NCBI RefSeq assembly: GCF_900119385.1
Contig: NZ_FPKO01000009.1
Coordinates: 953,405-1,017,404, forward strand
Reading direction: 5' to 3'
Origin: Thermophilibacter mediterraneus
GTDB taxonomy: Bacteria; Actinomycetota; Coriobacteriia; Coriobacteriales; Atopobiaceae
DNA length: 64,000 bases
Shown: positions 36,224 through 46,689 of the stretch, piece by piece
Layout of the letters: the number at the start of each line of letters is the position of its first letter
How positions within the stretch are numbered: position 1 is the stretch's first letter
Notes under the pieces: model-generated
Database searches by the model: none
Told to the model about the DNA's origin: nothing
What the model saw: only the letters and a program-made list of their open reading frames with translations
Made by a program: the position numbers and the translations under genes

Positions 36224-36378
36224 GGTCTCTCCTTGGGACGAGCGCGCGGGGCTGTGCCCCGGAGGCGCGAAGCTGCGAATCATCTACGTTACTACCCAAT
36301 TGTGAAGCGCGCGAGCGCGACCGCCGCCGGCTCGCCGTCCCCGACCGCCCGGGCGGGAGCCGTCCCGGCACACAACGG

Positions 36379-37212
36379 CTAGCTCCTTCTGAGGGCCCGG
36401 TTGCGAAGGTTGGCGACCGTTGCCTGCATGCCGTGCGGCGCGTAGGCGAGCCCCTCGAGCGACTCGAGGTCGTGCGGCAGGTACGCCGCGAGCGAGAGCT
36501 CGGCCGTCTGGACGGGGTGCTCGGGCGCGGGACCGGGAACGGCGCTCAGCGCGAGCACGCGGGCGCCCTGCGCCCCCAGGCGCTCCTCGTACTCGCTCGA
36601 CGGGTCGTCCGGGCGCTCCGCACGGGCGTCGCGACTCTGCCAGACGAGCTCGTAGCCGGCCATCGGGACCTGCGTGAGCATGAAGTCGAAGAGCGGCTGG
36701 CTGTCGGTTCGCAGGCAGACCTGGGCGCCCTCGGCAAGAACGTCGCGGAAGTCCATGAGGCGCTCCATGCACGCCATGCGCAGGTGCGCGTCGCGCTTGC
36801 GCGGAAACGGCGTGGGGAAGTTGAGGTGGATGCGCCCGAGCTCGCCCGGCGAGAAGTACTCGCGGACGCGCGTGCCCGTTCCCGGGACCACGACCACGTT
36901 GGGCAGCCCGCTCTCGGTGACGCGCTGGGCCGCGTAGGCGACGCAGATCGGCTCGGAGTCCATGGCGACGAAGAGCACGTCGGGCTCGCGGCGCGCCGCC
37001 TCGACCGCAAAGGCGCCCTTGCCGCAGCCGAGGTCGAGGCGGACCTCGCGGAAGCGAGAGGGGCCGCCCTCCCGCGCGCCGATCCAGGGGAGACACCCCT
37101 GCGCCCAGCGGCCGCGCCAGCGGGCGGGCTCCGGCTCGATGACGCGGGAGTAGCGCTCGAGGCGCTCCTCGAGCACGAAGTTCTTCGGAAGCCGGGCGTG
37201 CATCCCGTGCAT
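36379..37212 (-). CDS. trmB: tRNA (guanosine-N7)-methyltransferase
   Basis: 277 residues; AAGGAGACCC directly before the first ATG, which decides between two nearby ATGs. SAM motif I '[17 protein letters not shown]' (57-73), the acidic loop 'FVAMDSE', and the family motif '[18 protein letters not shown]', where most TrmB proteins have NFPDPWPKxRH. It methylates G46 of tRNA. C-terminal tail longer than in E. coli. Confidence 0.88.
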   Translation of the reverse strand: MHGMHARLPKNFVLEERLERYSRVIEPEPARWRGRWAQGCLPWIGAREGGPSRFREVRLDLGCGKGAFAVEAARREPDVLFVAMDSEPICVAYAAQRVTESGLPNVVVVPGTGTRVREYFSPGELGRIHLNFPTPFPRKRDAHLRMACMERLMDFRDVLAEGAQVCLRTDSQPLFDFMLTQVPMAGYELVWQSRDARAERPDDPSSEYEERLGAQGARVLALSAVPGPAPEHPVQTAELSLAAYLPHDLESLEGLAYAPHGMQATVANLRNRALRRS

Positions 37213-37266
37213 GGGTCTCCTTCGTCCGTGGTCGGTGCGGGGCGGCGGCGTGGCCGTCGCGGGCGG

Positions 37267-37878
37267 CTACAGCAGGTCGTCGAGGGTGGCTCCGTAGGAG
37301 GGCAGGAACTCGCGGACGAAGTCTGCGACCTCGGGGAGCTCGGCGGCCATCTCGTCCACGGCCGCGCGGCAGGTGCGCTCGGCGCTCGCGAACTCCGCGT
37401 TGCCCGAGCGGGCCTCGTCGACGCACTTGATGAGCGCGGAGATCTTGTCCGCCGCCTTGACCAGCAGCCGCAGGTACCGCTCGTCCTCCGAGGCGTCCTC
37501 GGAGGGCCAGAAGACGTCGGCGAACGCGGGCCGGAGGTCGGCGGGCAGGGTGTCGAGCAGGCGCTCCTCGGCGCTGCGCTCCACGGCCCTGTAGGCGTCC
37601 CGGATCCTGCCGTCGTGATACTTCACCGGCGTCGGCATGTCGCCCGTGATGATCTCCGAGGCGTCATGGTAGATGGCGACGAGGGCGGCGCGCTCGGCGT
37701 CGAGGGAGCGGCCGTGCCGGACGTTGCCGATCACGCACAGCATGTGCGCGATCGCGGCGACCTCCAGCGAGTGCTCGGAGAGGTTCTCCGGGCGGGAGCT
37801 CCTCATGAGCGCCCAGCGCTCGATGTACTTCATGCGGGAGAGAAGCGCGAGGAAGTGCGACTCTTGAGATCCTGCCAT
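37267..37878 (-). CDS. HD-domain 5'-deoxynucleotidase, YfbR-like
   Basis: 203 residues; AGGAG before the ATG. HD signature: 'NLSEHSLEVAAIAHML' (30-45), 'AIYHDASEIITGDMPTPVKY' (66-85) and 'LVKAADKISALIK'. This matches YfbR-type metal-dependent hydrolases of dNMPs. Cytoplasmic. A GC hairpin follows in the 114-bp gap to the next gene upstream. Confidence 0.9.
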   Translation of the reverse strand: MAGSQESHFLALLSRMKYIERWALMRSSRPENLSEHSLEVAAIAHMLCVIGNVRHGRSLDAERAALVAIYHDASEIITGDMPTPVKYHDGRIRDAYRAVERSAEERLLDTLPADLRPAFADVFWPSEDASEDERYLRLLVKAADKISALIKCVDEARSGNAEFASAERTCRAAVDEMAAELPEVADFVREFLPSYGATLDDLL

Positions 37879-37992
37879 GGCGACTCCTAGTGATCGGCTC
37901 TGACGCGGCACATGATACGCCGCCCGCCGGACAGAGGCCCGACGGGCGGTGGGCTGTGAATCGGGGCGCGTCCCCAATTAACGGAAGGGGAC

Positions 37993-39660
37993 CTAGTCCT
38001 GGTCCTCCTGGATGCTCTGGAGCGTTGCCATGAGCGCGGGGATGACCTGCTTCTTGCGGCTCACGACGCCCGGGAGCTTGGCCATGCCGTCGTGCGGCTC
38101 GGCGTCGAAGGCGCGGGCGATGATGTCCTCGGCGCCCTCCCCGTACCACAGGACCTCGCTCGAGGAGGTCTTGACGTCGGTGAAGAGGTAGAAGACGAGC
38201 GGCAGCTCCTCGAGCGCCGCGGCCTCCTTGAGGTAGGGCCCCACGAGCTCCTCCGCCGCCTTGCGGCTGCGCTCGGTCATGTAGGTGCCCTGGCCGACGC
38301 CAAACTTGACGTTGCCGCGGCTGAAGATCTTGAAGTCCCCTCCGAAGACCTCCTCGGCGGTGCGGCCGGTGAGGTCGGCGCCCGCCTCGAACATCTCGTC
38401 GGCGTAGGTGTCGATGTCGACGCCCGCGATCTTCGCGAGCGCCTGGGCGGTGTCGCGGTCGATCTGGGTGCAGGTGGGAGAGCGGAAGGCGAGCGTGTCC
38501 GAGAGGATGGCGGAGAGCATGAGCCCCGCGATGTCCTCGGGGATCTCCACGTTGTTCTCGCGGTACATCATGTACACGATGGTGCAGGTGCAGCCCACCG
38601 GCATGTTGCGGAAGTACGCCGGCCCCTCGGTCTCGATCGAGCCGATGCGGTGGTGGTCGATGATTTCCATGATCTCGGCCTGCTCGAGGCCCTCGACGGA
38701 CTGCGAGCGCTCGTTGTGGTCGACGAGGATGACGTGCTTCTTCTTTGCCGTGAGCAGGTTGGGGGAGCTAATGAGGCCCACGTACTTGCTGCTCTCGTCG
38801 ATGACGGGGAAGAAGCGGTGGCGCGAGCGCGCCATCATCTTGCGGGCGTCGTCGATGGCGGTGTTGACGCTCACCTTGAGGATGCCCTCGGAGAGCATCT
38901 TGGCGCGGACGGGAATCGACATCGAGATGAGTCGCGCGGCCGCGTAGGTGTCGTAGGGGGTGGTGATGATCGAGCAGCCGTGGCGCTCGGCCGAGGCGAC
39001 GACCTTGCTCGAGACGTGCGCGCTGCAGCAGATGACGAGGCACTGCGCCTCGCACTCGACGGCGAACTGCTGGGTCTCGTAGCGGTTGGTCACGAGCACG
39101 ATGTCGCCGGGCTTGACGGTGTCCTCCATCATCTCGGGCGTGGTGCCCACGCACACGTTGCCGCCGCTCACGCGGGCGGTGGGGTCGCCGAGGATCATCT
39201 CGCCGTTGAGCGTGTCGATGATGTTGGCGTAGCAGGTGTCGGACTCGCCGATGACGCCCATGTCGAAGACGTCCATGTTGGCGTTGGCGATGTCCTTGAC
39301 GGCGATGAGGCCCTCGAGGTTGTTGTCCTCGTCGGTGACGCAGAGGGTGTCGACCTTGGTGTCGCGCATGAGGTTCCACGCCGAGAAGAGGCTCATCTCG
39401 CCGTCGATGCCCCCCTGTCGCTGAATCTCGGTGTCCTTGACCTGCGGGGTGACCGAGGTGATGAGCTCGGGCTCCTCGAAGCCGAAGTGCTTGAGGATGA
39501 AGGCGGTCTCGCGGTTGATGGCGCCGGCGCGGCGCGCCTGGTAGATGTCGGTGTGCTCGACCTGGTTCTTGAGGTGTGCGTATGCGATGGCCGAGCAGAT
39601 GCTGTCCGTGTCCGGATGCAGGTGCCCGATGACGTTGACCTTGCGAATACCCTCTGGCAT
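37993..39660 (-). CDS. family II manganese-dependent inorganic pyrophosphatase with CBS and DRTGG domains
   Basis: 555 residues, about 245 more than a plain PpaC; AAGGAACG before the ATG. N-terminal DHH phosphoesterase motif 'IGHLHPDTDSICSAIAY' (11-27), insertion at about 65-300 with paired CBS halves ('LITSVTPQVKDTEIQ', 'ILKVSVNTAIDDARKMM') around a DRTGG-like middle, then 'IIDHHRIGSIETEGPAYF' and the DHHA2 part. Adenine nucleotides regulate such CBS-PPases. It hydrolyses PPi, which here is also the phosphoryl donor for the PPi-type phosphofructokinase at 25663. Confidence 0.93.
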   Translation of the reverse strand: MPEGIRKVNVIGHLHPDTDSICSAIAYAHLKNQVEHTDIYQARRAGAINRETAFILKHFGFEEPELITSVTPQVKDTEIQRQGGIDGEMSLFSAWNLMRDTKVDTLCVTDEDNNLEGLIAVKDIANANMDVFDMGVIGESDTCYANIIDTLNGEMILGDPTARVSGGNVCVGTTPEMMEDTVKPGDIVLVTNRYETQQFAVECEAQCLVICCSAHVSSKVVASAERHGCSIITTPYDTYAAARLISMSIPVRAKMLSEGILKVSVNTAIDDARKMMARSRHRFFPVIDESSKYVGLISSPNLLTAKKKHVILVDHNERSQSVEGLEQAEIMEIIDHHRIGSIETEGPAYFRNMPVGCTCTIVYMMYRENNVEIPEDIAGLMLSAILSDTLAFRSPTCTQIDRDTAQALAKIAGVDIDTYADEMFEAGADLTGRTAEEVFGGDFKIFSRGNVKFGVGQGTYMTERSRKAAEELVGPYLKEAAALEELPLVFYLFTDVKTSSSEVLWYGEGAEDIIARAFDAEPHDGMAKLPGVVSRKKQVIPALMATLQSIQEDQD

Positions 39661-39803
39661 GACGTTCCTTCCCCCTGGTGCTTTCGTTACCTGATTGTGC
39701 CACGTGCCCGGGGGCAATTGATAGCCGTTCTGCGCAAAAGGCGGGATTCCTACCGCGTGAGCGTGGGGCTGGGAAGACGTTGCGGCCGCCTGCGGCGGCC
39801 GCT

Positions 39804-39959
39804 GTGCCACTTTGCGTGGGGTCTGGGTGGCCGGCGGGCCGGATGGCGGGTCCGTTTGGCGGTGCTCGTGACAAAAGGCCTGTTGGGCCTCACGCCGCGC
39901 CGCGCCGTCCGAGCGACCGGCACCGGGGCGGCACCCAGACGGGGGGCAAAGTGGAACAC
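39804..39959. repeat. 156-nt palindromic element, family 2, copy 1
   Basis: Left arm GTGCCACTTTGC...TCTGGGTGG (39804-39830) pairs with right arm CACCCAGAC...GCAAAGTGGAACAC (39932-39959). The GTGTTCC-type end faces the gene at 40171. No ORF is supported in 39661-40170 apart from this element and an AT-rich promoter stretch near 40090-40150. Confidence 0.8.
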
Positions 39960-40170
39960 CGCGCGGCGTGGGCCGCCCCGGGGAGCGGCGAGCGCCTCTC
40001 AGGGCCGGGGCATCGGGGCGAGCTCCGTCCGCTGAGTCGTTCTTGAGAGGGCCGATGCCTGTTTTCGGCACATCTCTCGGCTCAGGTGAAAGTGATTTCT
40101 ATCTTGTTGTATCTTAGATATGGCGACCCCCATCGACAACGTAAGGAATTGACACGTCGGAGGGGGAGCT

Positions 40171-41241
40171 ATGCGAATCTGCGTTTCTCATGGGACGGCG
40201 CTTCACTACTGGCTGAGAATGCCCAACCTCAAGAGCGCGGGCGAGCGGCCGTCTCGGGCTCGCTCCATCCCCAAGCGTCTGCCGGGTGCCGAGGAGGTCG
40301 GGGCGCTCGGAAGGGGCCTCGGCTTCTACATGCCAGAGGGGTGCGAGCGCATTGACCTCTTGGTCTCGCGCCAGAGCGGCCGTCACCAGGCGGCCGGGGT
40401 CTCCGCGCATCTCTGCAGCGCCCGACTTCCCGCGGGGTCGTTCGTGCCGTGCGTCATCTTTGGGCACGAGGTCTACATGAGCTCCCCCGAGCTCGTCTTT
40501 CTTCAGATGGCGGAGGAGCTTCAGCTGGACCAGCTGGCCTATGTCGGCTTCGCGCTCTGCTCGACCTTCCGGCTCGATGATCTGGAGGCGGGCGGATGCG
40601 TTCATCGGGAGGGGAGCGACGTCGCGCTCACCTCGGTGGCTCGGATTCGCGCGTATCTCAACCAGCTGCCCCGGGGGACCCGCAACAGAGGGCTCGCGCT
40701 GCGCGCGCTCGACTTCGTCCGGGACGGGGCGAGGTCGCCACGCGAGGCGGGAATTGCGGTGACGCTGCTCCTTCCGCTGCGCCGAGGCGGGGAGGGATAT
40801 GAGTCCGTGGCCATGAATCAGGAGACTCGCATTTTTGACGGGATAGATTCCAGGGGCGAGGCTCGCTGGGTGACCCGCATCCCGGACATCCTCGTGGAGG
40901 CTCGCGGAAGGAAGGGCGAGGCGCGCAAGGTGGGCGTCGACTATGATGCGGACTCGACGCACTCGGACTCCCTGCGCGTCGTCTCGGATACGGACCGGCG
41001 CAACCTCGTGGCCGCGGCAGGAACGTTCACGCACATCTCGCTCTGTACCGCCCAGACGACTGACTACACGACGTATCGTCGAGAGCTCGACAGAATTCGC
41101 CGCGCGCTCGGCAGAAGGCCGTACCCGCGCGTGGCGAAGGACTCCGACTCCCCGAGCGATCAGGAGATTCTGAAGCGTGCGGAGAGTCGCAGGTTCGAGC
41201 TCTGGAATCGCATGCTGGGGGAGGAGACGTACGAGCTGTAG
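40171..41241 (+). CDS. endonuclease-like protein (PD-(D/E)XK/DUF559-like), first paralogue
   Basis: 356 residues; GGAGGGGGAGCT before the ATG. N-terminal module with 'AHLCSARLPAGSFVPCV' and 'VYMSSPELVFLQMA' (80-113), then 'RALDFVRDGARSPREAGIAV' (178-197) and 'PDILVEA' with 'VGVDYDADSTHSD' (254-266). This matches a Coriobacteria family ending in a Vsr/DUF559-like nuclease fold: candidate catalytic Glu192, Asp239 and Asp257. The lysine position is less clear, so activity is uncertain. Related to the protein at 56639. Flanked by inverted copies of a 156-nt palindrome. Confidence 0.7.
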   Translation: MRICVSHGTALHYWLRMPNLKSAGERPSRARSIPKRLPGAEEVGALGRGLGFYMPEGCERIDLLVSRQSGRHQAAGVSAHLCSARLPAGSFVPCVIFGHEVYMSSPELVFLQMAEELQLDQLAYVGFALCSTFRLDDLEAGGCVHREGSDVALTSVARIRAYLNQLPRGTRNRGLALRALDFVRDGARSPREAGIAVTLLLPLRRGGEGYESVAMNQETRIFDGIDSRGEARWVTRIPDILVEARGRKGEARKVGVDYDADSTHSDSLRVVSDTDRRNLVAAAGTFTHISLCTAQTTDYTTYRRELDRIRRALGRRPYPRVAKDSDSPSDQEILKRAESRRFELWNRMLGEETYEL

Positions 41242-41323
41242 CGTCTCGGGCCGGGCGCCCAGGGGAGCCGTGGAGTCGTGCTGGCAGCCGCGGTATGCCC
41301 GTCGGGGCGGGACGCGGGATGCG

Positions 41324-41478
41324 GTGTTCCACTTTGGCTGAGGTGTGGGTGGCTCCGGAGGGGACTTTTGCTCGCGCCGCCCCGGCGGGCACCGTCGCCC
41401 CAGTTGGAGTCGCTTTCGTGTCCGCGACTTACGGTGACTCCCGCTCCCGTGCCACCCAGAAGGGAGAAATGGTGGCAC
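41324..41478. repeat. 155-nt palindromic element, family 2, copy 2 (inverted)
   Basis: Left arm GTGTTCCACTTTGG...TGGGTGGC and right arm GTGCCACCCAGA...GGTGGCAC. The asymmetric GTGTTCC end again faces the endonuclease-like gene, so orientation is opposite to copy 1. The rest of 41242-41651 holds no gene. Confidence 0.78.
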
Positions 41479-41651
41479 AGGGGTGCGTGTCGCCCGCCCC
41501 GGTCGCATGGCAGGCGGTTTACCGTATGATTGAGACGTGGCACGACGCGCCGGGGGCGCAGCGGGCCCGCAGCTGCCGACACGCGCCTGCCTGGATGCGG
41601 CGCGCCTAGCGGCAGTTCAACAAACCCCTGCTCAGGAAAGGCGAAAACCCC

Positions 41652-43331
<1,680 letters not shown>

Positions 43332-43361
43332 GCGGCGCTTCCGTGGCGTAGCACTCGATTC

Positions 43362-43391
43362 GGCGGCGGGCCTTCGGGTCCGCCGCCTTTT
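43362..43391 (+). terminator. rho-independent terminator of ettA
   Basis: GGCGGCGGGCC-TTCG-GGTCCGCCGCC stem-loop followed by TTTT, 30 bp after the stop. Confidence 0.9.
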
Positions 43392-43395
43392 CATA

Positions 43396-44159
43396 AGGGT
43401 CTTCAACCCTATGCCGCGCATCCTTCGCGCGGCATGGAAATCCACCCGCTCAGCGGGTGGACCCCACCTTTGCTGCGCAACAAAGCACCCTCCCCCTCTA
43501 GCATGGCGATTGCTCGGGTCGCCAGCCCCGAGGGGAAGGCGGTTGCCGTGGCCCAGGAGGCCAACAGCCTCGCCCGCACGAAGCGGCTCCGCGAGTACCA
43601 CATCGTGTTCGCGCCAAAGCATGGGCGAAAGGCCATCTACAACGAGTGCCGCAGGGACCTGGCGCAGATCTTTCGGGACCTGTGCCGCTGGAAGGGGGTC
43701 GAGATAACAGGGGGGCACCTGATGCCCGACCACGCGCGCATGCCGGCCGGCATCCCGCCCAAGACCGGCGTGTCGAGCCTCGTGGGCTGCCTTAAGGGGA
43801 AGAGCTCGCTGCTCATGTTCGACCGGCACGCGAACCTCAGGCACGAGTTCGGGAACAGGAAGTTCTGGGCGGAGGGCCACTGCGTCCCCGCCGTCGGCCC
43901 CGACGAGGCGACGATCGCGAAGCACGTCCGGGAGCAGGGGCGCGCCGACATCGCCCAGGACAGGCTGAGCGCCAGGGAGTACGAGGACCCCTTCGCGAGG
44001 GGGCCGCAGGGTAGGTAGGCGCGCCGCCGGTTCGACCGGCCCGTCACGAGCCGAGGGGCTATCGGGCATGGACGCCAGTTCAGGCCAGGGGCTCGGGCCC
44101 CTGGCCTGGGACCCTTAGGGTTATACCCTAAGAGCAGACCACCCGCTTTGCGGGTGGTT
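43396..44159 (+). mobile_element. degenerate IS200/IS605-type element
   Basis: Both ends show the subterminal hairpins of this family. Left: AGGGT-CTTCA-ACCCT (43397-43410), ATGCCGCGC/GCGCGGCAT (43411-43435) and TCCACCCGC-TCA-GCGGGTGGA. Right: CTTAGGGT-TAT-ACCCTAAG (44113-44131) and ACCACCCGC-TTT-GCGGGTGGT (44139-44159). A single tnpA-like ORF lies between; there is no tnpB. Exact cleavage sites are not determined. Confidence 0.8.
43548..44018 (+). pseudogene. IS200-type TnpA lacking HUH and Tyr catalytic residues
   Basis: 156 residues from a GTG with GGGAAGG upstream; an earlier ATG would start inside the left-end hairpin. 'YHIVFAPKHGRKAIYNECRR', 'LKGKSSLLMFDRHANL' and 'FGNRKFW' are classic IS200 TnpA. 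The HUH motif, normally PDHVHM, reads 'PDHARM' (His62, Arg64). The nucleophilic Tyr in the YIRxQ helix reads 'KHVREQ' (His126). The frame is intact, but transposition should be impossible without help. Changes from the family consensus are nearly all of A to G or T to C type. Confidence 0.85.
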
Positions 44160-44369
44160 CTGATTTGGGTTTTGCCGCAACAGAGCGGCTCTTTGGGACG
44201 CCCTGGCATGTTGTGTGCAGTTTTTTGGCGACCCCTTCAGTAGCGGGCAGGGATCCAGCTGTGAAAGTGCTGGTAGAGACGTCGAACAAAATGACGATAC
44301 TCGGGCCCTCTTCCAAAAACTGCCTACAAATCCAATTTCTCCCTCACTCAGCCTTCTTACTGAGTCTAT

Positions 44370-44421
44370 TTCGATAACTGTAGAATCACTCTTGATATAT
44401 AATTCGATATCTATAGAATCA
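44370..44421 (+). promoter_or_regulatory. promoter with two ArsR-type operator repeats
   Basis: TTCGATAACTGTAGAATCA (44370-44388) and TTCGATATCTATAGAATCA (44403-44421) are 19-bp direct repeats, 33 bp apart. Each is an imperfect palindrome (TTCGATAT/CTATAGAA). A consensus -10 TATAAT at 44398-44403 lies between them, so bound repressor would block RNA polymerase. Probably the target of the ArsR-type protein encoded at 44802. The remaining part of 44160-44454 has no gene. Confidence 0.75.
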
Positions 44422-44454
44422 GATTCAGCAGGACAGCGTGAGAAAGGAAAAGAG

Positions 44455-44802
44455 ATGGGCGAGTCCCTGAGGGAGTGGCTCGACGACCGTGTGGGGCGCA
44501 GTGCGGGTTGCGAGCGGGCGCTGCGCGAGGACGGTCGCGACGACGAGGCGACGCTTGAGCGCATTCGCGGAAACGTCTTTGACATCGCGCGCACCGTGCT
44601 CGGCGTGGCGGCGCGCCAGGACGAGGACGGCGCCGCCCGTGCGTTTTTCACCGGGCGGATGGGTCGGCTGCACGGCGAGTGGAGCGCTGCGCGGGAGCGC
44701 GCGCTCGAGCACGGTGACGAGGGGAGCGCCCACGTGGAGCAGGTCAAGCTCGAGGTCCTCTCCGAGGTGCTCCGCGCGACGGACGACCTGTGGGTCGTCT
44801 GA
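44455..44802 (+). CDS. uncharacterised 115-aa protein in ArsR operon
   Basis: ATG behind AAAGGAAAAG. All-helical, charged, cytoplasmic; 'DDEATLERIRGNVFDIARTV' and 'GRMGRLHGEWSAARERALEH' suggest a helical bundle. No family recognised. Its TGA overlaps the ATG of the regulator gene, so the two are translated together; it may be a co-regulator or the regulated function. Confidence 0.75.
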   Translation: MGESLREWLDDRVGRSAGCERALREDGRDDEATLERIRGNVFDIARTVLGVAARQDEDGAARAFFTGRMGRLHGEWSAARERALEHGDEGSAHVEQVKLEVLSEVLRATDDLWVV

Positions 44803-45377
44803 TGGGCGAGGACGAGCTTGTCGCGCTGCTCAAGTGCCTGGCGGATCGCTCCCGCCTGCGCATCGTCCGCGCGCTCGCGGCCGAGGACCTCTACGTCGAG
44901 CTGCTCTCCGAGCGCCTTGCGCTGGCGCCGTCCACGGTGTCGTTTCACCTGAGGAAGCTTGCGGAGGTGGGGATCGTGAGCTCGTACCGCACCCAGTACT
45001 ACGTGATGTATGAGCTCAACCGGGCGAAGCTCGATCACAATCTGCTCGCGCTCGTGAGCGCGCCTGTTGGCGACGAGGTCGAGCAGGAGCGCCGCGAGGA
45101 GGCCTATCGACAGCGCGTGATTGACTCGTTCTTCGAGTACGGGCGCCTTACGGCCATCCCGCGCCAGCGCAAGAAGAAGCGTATCGTGCTCGAAGTCGCC
45201 GCCGAGCACTTCGAGCCAGGGCGCCTCTATGTGGAGCGCGAGGTCAACGACGTACTCTCGGCCATTAACGATGACGTGTGCACCCTCCGGCGAGATCTCG
45301 TGGGGGAGGGGCTGCTGGCGCGCGACGCCCGGGGCTACTGGCGCCCAGTACCCGGCCCGGACGAGCCGCTATCCTGA
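44802..45377 (+). CDS. ArsR-type HTH regulator with DUF2087 domain
   Basis: 191 residues from the ATG in the TGATG overlap. Winged helix at 1-75 ('LADRSRLRIVRALAAED', 'LALAPSTVSFHLRKLAEVGI'). C-terminal DUF2087 at about 105-183 ('FFEYGRLTAIPRQRKKKRIV', 'YVEREVNDVLSAINDDVCTL'). No Cys metal site of the classic ArsR kind is seen in the recognition helix. Likely an autorepressor acting at the repeats near 44370-44421. The sensed signal is unknown. Confidence 0.88.
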   Translation: MGEDELVALLKCLADRSRLRIVRALAAEDLYVELLSERLALAPSTVSFHLRKLAEVGIVSSYRTQYYVMYELNRAKLDHNLLALVSAPVGDEVEQERREEAYRQRVIDSFFEYGRLTAIPRQRKKKRIVLEVAAEHFEPGRLYVEREVNDVLSAINDDVCTLRRDLVGEGLLARDARGYWRPVPGPDEPLS

Positions 45378-45490
45378 CGCCGCACGTGGGCACTGCCCGT
45401 ACTTCCGGAGCGCGCTTTGCAACGCATTTGTCGCCTGACAATTTCCTGAAACATTCTCGTCATAGAACGTCCACAACCAGTTAGAATTAA

Positions 45491-45519
45491 GGGGCGCCCT
45501 TCTCGGGCGTCCCTTTTTT
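45491..45519 (+). terminator. rho-independent terminator
   Basis: 9-bp stem GGGGCGCCC/GGGCGTCCC (one G-U pair), loop TTCTC, then six T. Lies 113 bp after the regulator stop and 46 bp before the dehydrogenase start. Confidence 0.9.
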
Positions 45520-45565
45520 GTGACGAGCGGCGCCGGCGCCCGGCGCCAGAGCGATGGGAGCATCC

Positions 45566-46534
45566 ATGAACACGGACGGCATCAGGACGCGCAAGGCGGT
45601 CATCATCGGCGCGGGGCGCGTGGGCAGCCACGTGGCGCTCTGCCTCATGTTCCAGCACCTCGTGAACGAGATCGTCTTCGTTGACGTCAACGCCGAGGCG
45701 GCGCGCGCCCAAGCGCTCGACCTCGACGACCTCGCCTCCGGCCTCGGCGACTCCTTCACCATCCGCGTGGGCGACTACGCCGACTGCGCTGACGCCCACT
45801 TCGTGATTCTCACCGCCGGCCGCAGCCGCCGTCCGGGCGAGACGCGCCTGCAGATGCTCGACGGCACCATCAAGGTGCTCGACGGAATCGTCGGTCCGCT
45901 CAAGGAGTCCGGCTTCCACGGCATCCTCATCAGCGTCTCCAACCCGGCCGACATCGTGGTCGAGTACCTCTACCGCAAGCTCGACCTGCCGCGCAACCAG
46001 GTCTTTGGCACGGGCACCTCGCTCGACTCCGCGCGCCTGCGCCGCGTCCTCTCCGAGACCATCGACGTGTCCAGCCGCCAGATCCAGGCCTTCTGCATGG
46101 GCGAGCACGGCGACTCGATGTTCATCCCCACGTCGCGCATCTCCGTCGAGGGCATCGGCCTGCGCGAGTACCTCTCCCTGCGCGACGACGTGGTCGACTC
46201 CATCGACTTCGAGGACATCATGCGCCGCGTGCGCGAGTCCGGCGCGGCCATCATCGCCGGCAAGGGCTGCACCGAGTTCGGCATCGCGTCGGTGGTGGCG
46301 GCGCTCGTGACCTCCATCCTGCACAACGAGAAGCGCGTGGTGCCGCTCTCCGCCCACCTCGACGGGGAGTACGGCGAGTCCGGGATCTCCGCGGGCGTCC
46401 CGTGCGTCATCGGCAGCACTGGCGTCGACTCGGTGCTCGAGATCGACCTCTCCTACGACGAGCGTCGCGCGATGCGCAAGTCCTGCTCGGTCATCCGCGA
46501 CTACTGCGAGAAGGTCATGCCCGCCGAGGAGTAG
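45566..46534 (+). CDS. L-lactate/malate dehydrogenase family protein
   Basis: 322 residues; GGGAG 5 bp before the second ATG decides the start. NAD-binding 'VIIGAGRVGSHVAL' (12-25) and 'VFVDVNAEAA'. Active-site loop 'TAGRSRRPGETRLQM' (83-97) and catalytic His181 in 'MGEHGDS'. The position that is Gln in lactate and Arg in malate dehydrogenases is Arg88, while the following GETR is lactate-type. Substrate therefore uncertain between pyruvate and oxaloacetate or another 2-oxoacid. Monocistronic between two terminators. Confidence 0.85.
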   Translation: MNTDGIRTRKAVIIGAGRVGSHVALCLMFQHLVNEIVFVDVNAEAARAQALDLDDLASGLGDSFTIRVGDYADCADAHFVILTAGRSRRPGETRLQMLDGTIKVLDGIVGPLKESGFHGILISVSNPADIVVEYLYRKLDLPRNQVFGTGTSLDSARLRRVLSETIDVSSRQIQAFCMGEHGDSMFIPTSRISVEGIGLREYLSLRDDVVDSIDFEDIMRRVRESGAAIIAGKGCTEFGIASVVAALVTSILHNEKRVVPLSAHLDGEYGESGISAGVPCVIGSTGVDSVLEIDLSYDERRAMRKSCSVIRDYCEKVMPAEE

Positions 46535-46573
46535 CGGCTCGGCGCGGGGGCGCGACAGGAACCTCAGAGAGCT

Positions 46574-46612
46574 CGGGACGGGTTCGGCCAAGGCCGGGCC
46601 CGTCCCGTTTTT
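46574..46612 (+). terminator. rho-independent terminator of the dehydrogenase
   Basis: CGGGACGGG/CCCGTCCCG with an inner CGGCC-AA-GGCCG extension, followed by five T, 40 bp after the stop. Confidence 0.9.
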
Positions 46613-46689
46613 CGCTGGCGCGTCCCTCCTGGAGGGCGCGTCCCCCTTTTCTGACCGAACCGTAATCTTGCGGTTGACCGGGGGGGGGG

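Noticed and set aside
43434-43547. Extended N-terminus of the IS200 transposase from ATG 43434
   Set aside because: That ATG sits in the left-end hairpin; the GTG at 43548 has an RBS and gives the family's normal length.
45428-45441. Rex-type operator TTGTCGCCTGACAA upstream of the dehydrogenase
   Set aside because: Only 5-bp arms and not a match to the usual TTGTGA..TCACAA core; too weak to call.
45378-45565. Attenuator in the leader of the dehydrogenase gene
   Set aside because: A candidate -10 (TAGAAT, 45482-45487) would start transcription inside the hairpin, so the terminator is better read as ending the upstream operon.
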